Below, piece by piece: positions 7,401 to 13,971 of a stretch of 13,971 nucleotides of DNA; position 1 is the first letter of the stretch; each line of letters opens with the position of its first letter. The notes under the pieces were generated by a model. That model ran no database searches and had not been told where the DNA came from. It saw nothing but the letters and a program-made list of their open reading frames with translations. The stretch is from an uncultured Gammaproteobacteria bacterium (GTDB taxonomy: Bacteria; Pseudomonadota; Gammaproteobacteria; Pseudomonadales; DT-91), in the NCBI GenBank assembly GCA_929200485.1, contig CAKMZU010000037.1:1620-15590 (forward strand), read 5' to 3'. Both the position numbers and the translations under genes were made by a program.

Positions 7401-9441
7401 AAAGGATAAGGGGAAGTTATCGACCATTTTGAATAATAACGATCGCATCAGCTTTACCTATGGTAAAGACAGCTATGGCATGAAAGGCCGATTACTCAGC
7501 GTTGACAGGGAGTTAGCGAGCACGGATACAACGCATGAAGCCTACAGCTATGGCCCCTTTGGCCGGTTGGCGGGTACAAGTGTGAAAACACATGAAGGCA
7601 TCGCTTTGTATTCGAATACCTATCAATACCTGCCGCGTGGTGAATTGATTGAGCAGGTAACGGATGCGAAAACGCTTGATAATCAACAGCACAAGCAGGT
7701 CTTAACCTATCAATATGATTCATTAAAACGACTGATCCGAGAGACGCATAACAACGAATCACTGGCTAATGCCATGGAGATGCAACGCAACACCATTGCT
7801 TATCAATATGATGGTAATAACAATCTGGTAGAAGAGCGGCGGGAAATAAGCCAGCTACCCACGCAAACTATCTACCGTTTTTATAATGTGCTGGATCAAA
7901 TGGTCAGAATAACCTCGGATAATCCGGCAAAAACCTCAGAAATTATTCATGATACCAATGGGCGACTGCAGATTGATGATCAGGGGTATCGTTACCATTA
8001 TGATGATCTGGGTTTATTGCAATCCGTGGCCACGCAAGACAACAAGCATTTGGCGCGTTTTGCGTATTTTCCAGACGGATTGCTCAGTTGCTTGCATGCT
8101 GATAACGCTATGAATCATGATCATCAGGATTTTTATTATGACAGGCAGGGTAACATTCAAACGGTCTTTAAAAATCGGCAGTATGATGATTTTATTTCAC
8201 ACGGTAATAAACTCATAAGTTCCGTATCCAAAGGTTTGGGTAAACAATTATTTATCGCCAATCAAAGCACCGGTGGTGAATTAAGTAGTGACAATCAATC
8301 GAATAAAGCGGCCACATTTCATTTTTATGAAGGCTATGGTCAGGTAACCACGATTGGTAATGAGAAAGCGAAGTCATCGGTTGATTTTCTTTGGAATCAG
8401 GCGTTTCTTGAGCGAGTAACAGGCCTGACCTATATGAAGCACCGTTTTTATCACCCGACACTGAAGCGGTTTATCACGCGCGATAATCTGCAGGTGGATA
8501 ACCGTTATGGGTATGCCCATGCCAATCCGATTATGTTTGTCGATCCATTGGGGCAAAACGCCCAGCAAGGGGTGAGTTATGGTTTGGGCGCTGGTTTTAC
8601 CGTACTGGGTATCATCGGGGCTATTTTAGCGGCTCCAACCGGTGGTGCGAGTTTAAGTTTATCCGCGGCGGCAGGTATTGGCGGTGGTGTGACCGGTGCG
8701 TTATCTGGCTTGTCGTTAATGGGCTCTCAGGCAGCGTTGGATTCTGGCAACAAGTCTGTGGCTAAAGCGCTGCAATACACGAGTATTGGTTTGGGTGTCG
8801 TGGCAACGGTCGCGACGGTTGCGGCAATTGCGCCAGCGATTTCCAGCTACTTTTTTGGTTATGAACTTGAAGCGCTGACTCGCCCAATTGCCTTTGCACG
8901 ATCATCAGGAGGGGTTGTTGGCAGTTTTAACCGGTTATCTGAGTCGCTTTCAAGTACCAGTTCATTTGAATCTGAGAATGTTGCTGTCATTTCGTCTGAG
9001 CAAGAGATGCTTAAGCGAGTTAATGTGGCGACAACCGCAGCAGATCTGGAAGCTTCAGGAGGAGAGGCTTCAGGGAGCGAGGTCGCAGAGGGCGTTCAAA
9101 ATTTCCGTGAAGGGGTAGGACAATGGGAAAAAGCCTGGTGGATCGAACGTACATCGCCTTCAGGTTACAGCAAGGAAACGGGCGTTCAATATTATTACCC
9201 GATGAGAAATTGGCTAAGAACACAAGCCTTCGGAAAAATCAAATCTTTGCCAAGCGGCCTTAGAGAAATGGAGCGACCACCGTTAACCTTGGCATCAGAT
9301 AAAGCTCGAGCGTTTATTCGTGCGCATGTGTCTAGTGTGACTGAAAAGCTTGGTGGTGATGCATCTTTAGCTAATCAGTGGTTTAAAAAAACGCGATACT
9401 TTGGAGATTCCATAACAAATATTACTGAAGAAGTGGAATAA
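4453..9441 (+). CDS. RHS/YD-repeat protein 2, complete, exported (1662 aa)
   Basis: This is the only complete RHS gene in the window. Residues 1-24 are a signal peptide (MCRQFFSVLILIAGIF..., cleavage about AAA|YNGS). Residues about 25-430 form an N-terminal module shared with RHS protein 3 (AYN...SVNIATGTFHFSYPL, LPAGWRLDVDY, DGSKKYFSHQGLL). Residues about 430-1309 are YD repeats (YNAIGQRIQLIDPEGN, YDADSRLIQTSDSD, YDSLKRLIRE, YDGNNNLVEE). The core spans about 1310-1369 and ends DPLGQN, and the hydrophobic segment spans 1370-1466. The last 196 residues are a tail unlike that of protein 1: a Ser/Glu-rich linker, then about 105 residues starting near WEKAWWIERTSPSGYSKET with several Trp and basic residues. 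It has no VgrG, PAAR or other type VI adaptor domain, so Sec export is the first step. A shell carrying a variable C-terminal tip is inferred from the family; the activity of the tip is unknown. Confidence 0.95.
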   Translation: MCRQFFSVLILIAGIFISLYSAAAYNGSQAYNHGNHANTSVNIATGTFHFSYPLIYAAGIHSTFTINLTYAFNKQGMFGLPAGWRLDVDYIDKDTAELGGKQWLIDPLWHDETLYASGLKYYNHHGTYFIDQVIEKPIPEASTLFYRFKSSHKDGSKKYFSHQGLLILQMDRFGNTVFIEYETPVRSLESARIASITDNYGNQYRFVYQPNALIINHPDKTQQCIYFSGQGVTSLFNQLGQRYDFDYADVSGYELLRNITSPTGLVTDLSYDTIPYKQGGKDKAMPVVIEFKQFDIVTHRIHHQTHYSYVKGNNYTGYPLYSLSDSSDSLMDSSDLNYRYSVVVKQMDGIDPNPTIHQKVYEYNFLHLPVEVRILKGGKDFLKTNYIYAISPFKYGRSTNYDKPSQVLHSTWNEKQNGYIPSDRIDKSYDRYGNKTQERHWIYDRDKKDWRHIRSVSDAYFTDHYSLLAQTLETDMVTGRAIKTAYHLSPSNKTHSAKLTFYQMKDQKDWQPWQQIDYRYDKQGREIENTFKWLAPEQPGVQSTHKHITYLFDENTGMLTTQYQSSLGNITQEVTDTRNNQLRTQITALGEKIEYKYNAIGQRIQLIDPEGNVYKTAHMTYGQDGINAKVMLSPLGFKQREQQDASGRMVLKEEEHKGHYQLVEERTYNAFGKVISQKDRYGLETTHKFDDQMRPMAMTDPWLNKTQIHYDDDNLIQLVNVNGHPYKKIIKTPWQLKREKIRYPMKQMGTIETNAVSKITTKDGFNQTVTEESALVDPKTNHRQQVVKNTYQYDASQNRQKIHTLGFDGITITKHLCYDLFKNVFSFTKTQVAHGKRDDHAGYRYFYNSDNQLVRVESPKSGNISQLVAIHRYDKNGREIEREMPDGHIIQYEYTPRGFIQSTTWNRSQKKYQITHHYDADSRLIQTSDSDDQKLHYHYDIRGELTDIYYPDNNHQQYGYDNNRRLTSQKNIGHTFFTYHYDEKDKGKLSTILNNNDRISFTYGKDSYGMKGRLLSVDRELASTDTTHEAYSYGPFGRLAGTSVKTHEGIALYSNTYQYLPRGELIEQVTDAKTLDNQQHKQVLTYQYDSLKRLIRETHNNESLANAMEMQRNTIAYQYDGNNNLVEERREISQLPTQTIYRFYNVLDQMVRITSDNPAKTSEIIHDTNGRLQIDDQGYRYHYDDLGLLQSVATQDNKHLARFAYFPDGLLSCLHADNAMNHDHQDFYYDRQGNIQTVFKNRQYDDFISHGNKLISSVSKGLGKQLFIANQSTGGELSSDNQSNKAATFHFYEGYGQVTTIGNEKAKSSVDFLWNQAFLERVTGLTYMKHRFYHPTLKRFITRDNLQVDNRYGYAHANPIMFVDPLGQNAQQGVSYGLGAGFTVLGIIGAILAAPTGGASLSLSAAAGIGGGVTGALSGLSLMGSQAALDSGNKSVAKALQYTSIGLGVVATVATVAAIAPAISSYFFGYELEALTRPIAFARSSGGVVGSFNRLSESLSSTSSFESENVAVISSEQEMLKRVNVATTAADLEASGGEASGSEVAEGVQNFREGVGQWEKAWWIERTSPSGYSKETGVQYYYPMRNWLRTQAFGKIKSLPSGLREMERPPLTLASDKARAFIRAHVSSVTEKLGGDASLANQWFKKTRYFGDSITNITEEVE
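8380..8559 (+). other. RHS-associated core domain of RHS protein 2
   Basis: This is the core stretch with FLWNQ, GLTYMKHRFYHPTLKRF and ITRDNLQVDNRYGYAHANP, ending DPLGQN at 8542-8559. The acidic residues of the core pattern are kept. The residue after DPLG is Gln rather than the Leu of the classical cleavage motif. Confidence 0.9.
8560..8850 (+). other. Conserved post-core hydrophobic Gly/Ala-rich segment, RHS protein 2
   Basis: This segment has the same order as in protein 1: LGAGFTVLGIIGAILAAP, TGGASLSLS, a Gly-rich turn (GIGGGV), MGSQAALDSGNK, then ALQYTSIGLGVVATVATV. The coding DNA has drifted at synonymous positions relative to gene 1 while the protein is well kept. That argues for selection on the segment rather than recent copying. 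Confidence 0.75.
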
Positions 9442-9455
9442 GAATTTCATAGTTC

Positions 9456-9460
9456 GAGGG
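9456..9460 (+). promoter_or_regulatory. Ribosome binding site of RHS gene 3
   Basis: GAGGG lies 8 bases before the ATG at 9469, inside the 27-bp gap after RHS gene 2. The later in-frame ATG at 9508 has a worse spaced AAGG and would remove the basic start of the signal peptide, so 9469 is preferred. Confidence 0.65.
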
Positions 9461-9468
9461 TGGTACTA

Positions 9469-12400
9469 ATGGTAAATGTTAGATTCTTCGCAAGGCTTAG
9501 CCTTGAGATGCCCATTCTGGTTATTTTATTGCTTCATTTGGCTCAAGCAGACGAGTATAAAGGCAGTCATGCCTACAATCAAAGCCAGCCTTTCAAAGCC
9601 TCTGTAAATACAGCAACGGGGACGTTTAGCTTTAGTTACCCGTTAATCAACCTTCAGGGGTATAACGGGCCGCAAAAGATAAACTTGACCTATCAATTTA
9701 ATGATACAGGCATGTTTTCATTGCCTAAGGGGTGGCGTTTAGATATTGACTATGTTGCCGATAAAACCGCCTATTTAGGCGGTAAGCAATGGATTATCGA
9801 TGATCTGTGGCATGATGAAACCCTGTTTGCGTCAGGGCTTAAATACTTTAACCAGCATGGCTCTGCATTTGATGATATGGGTATTGCTAAACCCATACCC
9901 GAACGACAGGATTTGACCTATCGGTATCATTTACATCACAAAGATGGCAGTAAAAAGTATTTTTCCCATCAAGGGCTGCTGATTCTGGAGATTGACCGTT
10001 TTAATAATAGCATTGAGTATATTTATGAAAAGCCAGTTAGACGGTTAGATAATGCGAAATTGAAGCGAATTATCGACAATTATGGCAATGCCTATTGTTT
10101 CTCATACGAACCGAATACGCTGATTATCTCTTACCCGGATGGCCGCGAACAAAAGATTTACGTGGGCCCAATGGGAGTTAAAACGATTATTAACCCTATG
10201 GGGCAACGCTATGACATCAACTATATTAAACATATCGATCATGATTTGATTAACAGTATTCAATCGCCCAGTGGCCTGCTGACTGAACTTTTCTATGGCA
10301 GCATCCCCTCTAAAGAGGGTGCGACTGACAAAGAGTTGCCGGTTGTCACTGAATTTAAACAATTGGATTTAAAGGATCATAGTCTTCATCATCACATCCA
10401 TTACAAATATGCCAAAGGCAAAAATTATACAGGCTTTCCATTTTACTCAATGTCAAAATCTGGTGACAGTCTCATTGATTCAGATAATCAAAATTATCGG
10501 TACGCGGTGGAGATGATTCAAATGGATGGGACGACAAGTAAGCCTCAAATGCATCAAAAGATTTATGAGTATAATTTTTTGCATTTGCCGGTTGAGGTGA
10601 GAACATTAAACCAGGGGATGCCCTATCTTAAAACCCAATTTAAGTATGATATAAACCCCTTTAAATCCAATCGTTCAACGAATTACGATAAGCCGATTGA
10701 AGTGATTAATACCATTTGGGATGAATCAAATAGGCAGTGGTTATTCAGTGATAAAGTGACTCACCGGTACGATAATTTTGGCAACAAGTTAACGACTCGT
10801 CATTATGTATACCACAGAGATAAAAATGATTGGTTGTTAACCCATAGTACTGCGAAAGAATATTATACCGATAGTTATAGTCTGCTATCTAAAAAAACAC
10901 AAACTGACCATATTAGTGGCAGAGCAATAGAAAAAAGATATCAGTTATCTGGCGACAAAAAAACACATAAAAAAATCGACATATTCTATAAGGTTAGAAG
11001 GGGCACTATGGTTTGGAAGCCATGGAAAATAGTTACTATGTATTATGATAGCCATGGTAGAAAAATAGAAGACTCCATGATGTGGGCGGCAACAGAGCAA
11101 CCTGGAGTTCAACAGGTTATCAAAAAAACAAACTATCTATTCGATCCTAAAACGGCATTGCTCACCACAAAATATATAAGCCATGAAGGTCGGGTGCGGT
11201 CGATAACTTTCGATACGCGAAATGGTAATAAAGTTAGTTCCATCACCCCAAAAGGTGAAGTCACGTCCTATGAATATAATCCTTTGGGACAGCGCATTCA
11301 GCAAATCGATGCTGCAGGGAATACCATTGAATCTGAATACTTAACCTTTGAATATGAAGGCATCAATGCCGTTGTTCATAAGAGCCCCTTGGGTGATACC
11401 CGTCGATTAATAAAAGATGCTTCAGGTCGTGATATTGCATCGCAAGTCTGGCATAAGGGGCAATATAGAAACCTTTACAAAAAGTCATTCAATGCCTTTG
11501 GAAAACTCGTTGCACAGACGGATAGATCAGGAAATACAACGCAGCATTTCTATGATGAACAAAAGCGTTTGATTAAGTCAATCGACCCTTGGGGTAATAA
11601 AACTGAGATATTTTACGATGACCTATCATTAAAAACCATCACTCTACTCAATGGTATGGGGCATAAAATAGATAGAAAAATTCCATGGTTAAGGCAAACC
11701 ATTACCCAACATTTGCCCTTTACTCGGAATAAGAATGAAAAGATGCCATTGGCGTTAGAAAAGACGCAAACCCATGATGCTTTCAAAAAGCGTATTGAAG
11801 AAGAAGTGGCTTTCGTGGATGTCATAACAGGATTTCGATATGACACTGTGACTTCGCGGATGCATTACGATCCGAGTCAAAATATGATTGAAAGTGAGAC
11901 CTTGGGTATTGATGGGATTCATTTAGATAGATCGATGAAATATGACATTTTCAATAATTTATCTTCATTCACTAAAATCATGCGGACACATGAGGATAAA
12001 TATACCCATAGCAGTTATACCTATACCTATAATGCTGATAACTTACTGGTTAAATACAGCTCGCCAGTAGATAGCGGATCTGCGCATTTAGTCACTGAGT
12101 ATAAATATGACAAAAACGGGAAGCAAATCGTTAAAATTTTACCTGATGGTCATAGGATTCTTCACGAGTATAATAATCGAAGACTTTTAGTTTCAAGCCA
12201 GTGGTTTAGAAATGATAAACCCTATAAGATTTCACATGTGTATGATGCGGACGGACGCCAGATTCAAAGTGTTGATAGTGATGGACAAAAGCTCGATTAT
12301 CAATATACGCAAACCGGTTTAATCGCTCATGTTTATTCATCAGATAATCATTCTCAGTCTTATGAGTATGATGAATTTGAGCGTTTAATTGCACAGAAAA

Positions 12401-13971
12401 ATACTGATGGATTACAGTTGCAGTACCACTACAATCAGGAAGATAAAGGACGTATTTCTGCTATTGGAAGTGGAAATAATACCGCTGTTTTTTCTTACGG
12501 CCTGGATAATAATGGTATTAATGGCCAGCTTCTGAAGTTTGTTAGGAATTTCTCCGGAACGGGCGAAACAACGGCGAAATATCGTTATGATGCTTTTGGC
12601 CGAATAGCGAATACGACGATGGATAATTCAGTCTTTGGCGCTACTTTTGATATTATTTATCAGTACAACCCTAAAGGTGAATTGCTTTTTCAACTGACGA
12701 ATTTAACGCAAAGAGATAAACAACCTACCCGCCATCTTGTTGAGTATGAGTATGATTCGCTGAGTCGGGTCGTTAGTGAAAAACGTCATCAGACATTAGG
12801 TGACCACTCGCCGGTTAACGACGTTTTTTCTTACCAATATGATGCTAATAACAATTTGATTAAAGAACAGCATTCTATGGATACGGGTAAGAAAATTACC
12901 TATAACCGTTCGTATAATCTGCTGGATCAATTAGTGAATATCCAGTCGAGTGAGTCAGGCCAGTTATTGTCCCTTGTCTATGATACGAATGGTCGCTTGA
13001 TTAAAGATCATCAGGGTTCGGTTTACCATTATGACGATGCCAATTTTCTTTTGAAAATAGAAGATAATGCAGGTGTTCACCATCAATTTGCCTATTGGCC
13101 AAATGGTTTACTGAGTCATTATTTTGGGCACAACCATCAAGATTTTTATTACGATCAAAATAATCGTGTGCAATCCTATTATCAAAACGGTTCGTGGAAA
13201 AGCTTTATGCGGCAAGGGGATGATTTAATCGGATCCATTGAGTCAGGCCATGTTAATCAGGTGATACGGGTGAACCAAAGTACCGGTGCAACATTGAATT
13301 TAGAAGGTTCATCGCTTGAGTTGTCTGAATATCAATATCAAGCCTACGGTAACCCCATAGACGGTGGCGAATCACCGAAAGAGTCAAAAAGTTACCCTCC
13401 ATTTGAATTCACCTGGAATCAAGAGCTTAATTTTATCAGTCTGACTTATTTGCGTCATCGCTTTTATCATCCCTCATTGCGTCAGTTTTTGTCACCTGAT
13501 ACGTATAAAGTCGATAATCGTTATGCCTATGCTCACGGAAATCCGGTCATGCTTGTTGATCCTACAGGTCATAATGCCCAGCAAGGAGCAAGTTATGGGT
13601 TAGGTTCAGGGCTTACCGTGCTTGGGATTCTTGGGGCTGTTTTTGCAGCACCTTCAGGCGGTGCCTCACTAACATTATCAGCAGCTGCAGGTATTGGCGG
13701 TGGTGTGGCTACGTCGCTGTCCGGGGTTGCCATGATGGGCTCTCAAGTGGCTTTGGATTCGGGAAATAAAGAGGCCGCTAAAGCGCTGCAAATTACCAGC
13801 GTCACCTTAGGTGCATTGGCAATGGCTGAATTGGTCGTTGCTGTTGCGCCAAAGATTGCCGGAGCTATTGAAGAGTTTTCAAGATTTATTGCTTCCTCAA
13901 GAGAAACAAGTTTGTTTGCGACTAAGGCACTCGCCTTATATAGTGACTCAGCAAAAAGTGCCATGCTTGGT
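9469..13971 (+). CDS. RHS/YD-repeat protein 3, 3' partial, exported (1501 codons visible)
   Basis: The frame runs open from the ATG to the last base of the window with no stop, so the C-terminus is missing. Residues 1-27 are a signal peptide (MVNVRFFARLSLEMPILV..., cleavage about AQA|DEY). The N-terminal module matches RHS 2 closely (GSHAYN, SVNTATGTFSFSYPL, LPKGWRLDIDY, DGSKKYFSHQGLL, YEYNFLHLPVEVR). YD repeats follow (YNPLGQRIQQIDAAGN, YDADGRQIQSVDSDGQ, YDANNNLIKE, YDTNGRLIKD). The core starts at residue about 1312 and ends DPTGHN, almost the same position as in RHS 2 (1310). The hydrophobic segment runs to about residue 1465, and 36 residues of a separate tail are visible (EEFSRFIASSRETS...). 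It follows RHS 2 in the same frame after 27 bp, so the two are probably co-transcribed. The paralogues predict roughly 160 more residues beyond the window. Confidence 0.93.
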   Translation, partial: MVNVRFFARLSLEMPILVILLLHLAQADEYKGSHAYNQSQPFKASVNTATGTFSFSYPLINLQGYNGPQKINLTYQFNDTGMFSLPKGWRLDIDYVADKTAYLGGKQWIIDDLWHDETLFASGLKYFNQHGSAFDDMGIAKPIPERQDLTYRYHLHHKDGSKKYFSHQGLLILEIDRFNNSIEYIYEKPVRRLDNAKLKRIIDNYGNAYCFSYEPNTLIISYPDGREQKIYVGPMGVKTIINPMGQRYDINYIKHIDHDLINSIQSPSGLLTELFYGSIPSKEGATDKELPVVTEFKQLDLKDHSLHHHIHYKYAKGKNYTGFPFYSMSKSGDSLIDSDNQNYRYAVEMIQMDGTTSKPQMHQKIYEYNFLHLPVEVRTLNQGMPYLKTQFKYDINPFKSNRSTNYDKPIEVINTIWDESNRQWLFSDKVTHRYDNFGNKLTTRHYVYHRDKNDWLLTHSTAKEYYTDSYSLLSKKTQTDHISGRAIEKRYQLSGDKKTHKKIDIFYKVRRGTMVWKPWKIVTMYYDSHGRKIEDSMMWAATEQPGVQQVIKKTNYLFDPKTALLTTKYISHEGRVRSITFDTRNGNKVSSITPKGEVTSYEYNPLGQRIQQIDAAGNTIESEYLTFEYEGINAVVHKSPLGDTRRLIKDASGRDIASQVWHKGQYRNLYKKSFNAFGKLVAQTDRSGNTTQHFYDEQKRLIKSIDPWGNKTEIFYDDLSLKTITLLNGMGHKIDRKIPWLRQTITQHLPFTRNKNEKMPLALEKTQTHDAFKKRIEEEVAFVDVITGFRYDTVTSRMHYDPSQNMIESETLGIDGIHLDRSMKYDIFNNLSSFTKIMRTHEDKYTHSSYTYTYNADNLLVKYSSPVDSGSAHLVTEYKYDKNGKQIVKILPDGHRILHEYNNRRLLVSSQWFRNDKPYKISHVYDADGRQIQSVDSDGQKLDYQYTQTGLIAHVYSSDNHSQSYEYDEFERLIAQKNTDGLQLQYHYNQEDKGRISAIGSGNNTAVFSYGLDNNGINGQLLKFVRNFSGTGETTAKYRYDAFGRIANTTMDNSVFGATFDIIYQYNPKGELLFQLTNLTQRDKQPTRHLVEYEYDSLSRVVSEKRHQTLGDHSPVNDVFSYQYDANNNLIKEQHSMDTGKKITYNRSYNLLDQLVNIQSSESGQLLSLVYDTNGRLIKDHQGSVYHYDDANFLLKIEDNAGVHHQFAYWPNGLLSHYFGHNHQDFYYDQNNRVQSYYQNGSWKSFMRQGDDLIGSIESGHVNQVIRVNQSTGATLNLEGSSLELSEYQYQAYGNPIDGGESPKESKSYPPFEFTWNQELNFISLTYLRHRFYHPSLRQFLSPDTYKVDNRYAYAHGNPVMLVDPTGHNAQQGASYGLGSGLTVLGILGAVFAAPSGGASLTLSAAAGIGGGVATSLSGVAMMGSQVALDSGNKEAAKALQITSVTLGALAMAELVVAVAPKIAGAIEEFSRFIASSRETSLFATKALALYSDSAKSAMLG
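13402..13575 (+). other. RHS-associated core domain of RHS protein 3
   Basis: This contains FEFTWNQ, LTYLRHRFYHPSLRQFL, SPDTYKVDNRYAYAHGNP and ends DPTGHN at 13558-13575. Where proteins 1 and 2 read K-R-F-I-T-x-D this one reads R-Q-F-L-S-P-D, so the Arg just before the Phe is Gln. His follows DPTG, as in protein 1. Confidence 0.9.
13576..13863 (+). other. Conserved post-core hydrophobic Gly/Ala-rich segment, RHS protein 3
   Basis: This is the third copy of the segment: LGSGLTVLGILGAVFAAP, SGGASLTLS, GIGGGVATSLSG, MGSQVALDSGNK, then ALQITSVTLGALAMAELVVAVAP. The invariant parts across the three copies are GGASL-LS, LSG, MGSQ-A-DSGNK, AKALQ-TS and a closing AP. Confidence 0.75.

Noticed and set aside
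4453..9441. Assignment of RHS 2 as a type VI RHS effector or a Tc-complex TcC protein
   Set aside because: It has a signal peptide and no PAAR or VgrG domain, the core lacks the DPxGL motif, and no TcA or TcB partner is in the window.

Overview
The window is filled by three very large tandem genes on the + strand, all of the RHS/YD-repeat family, plus one small secreted-protein gene. The base composition is moderately AT-rich. The genes carry Sec signal peptides and Shine-Dalgarno sites of GAGG/AGAAGG type, which points to a Gram-negative bacterium. A gammaproteobacterium, perhaps Legionellales-like, is my guess from the general look of the proteins; it rests on no taxonomic marker and is weak. 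No tRNA, rRNA, insertion sequence, CRISPR array or integrase was seen.

Layout. (1) Positions 2-3640 hold the 3' part of the first RHS gene. By alignment with the second gene, about 440 N-terminal residues lie upstream of the window. (2) Positions 3641-3838 are a 198-bp intergenic stretch with no convincing promoter or terminator. (3) Positions 3839-4417 encode a 192-residue exported protein with four cysteines in the mature part. (4) Positions 4453-9441 are a complete 1662-residue RHS protein with a signal peptide. (5) Positions 9469-13971 are a third RHS gene with a signal peptide, open to the window edge (1501 codons visible). Gaps of 35 bp and 27 bp suggest that the small gene and RHS genes 2 and 3 form one transcription unit.

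The three RHS proteins are collinear paralogues. Each has, as far as it is visible, a signal peptide, a conserved N-terminal module of about 400 residues, about 900 residues of YD repeats, and an RHS core of about 60 residues ending in DPxG[HQ]N. The core is followed by a conserved Gly/Ala-rich hydrophobic stretch of about 95 residues and then, in genes 1 and 2, an unrelated C-terminal tail of about 190-200 residues. This is the architecture of polymorphic exported proteins, with a constant shell and a variable tip. However, no tip has a toxin motif I recognise, and no VgrG, PAAR or other secretion gene is in view. The most interesting points are the conserved hydrophobic segment after the core, the altered cleavage motif, the lack of any immunity-like gene between RHS genes 2 and 3, and the unknown four-cysteine secreted protein.
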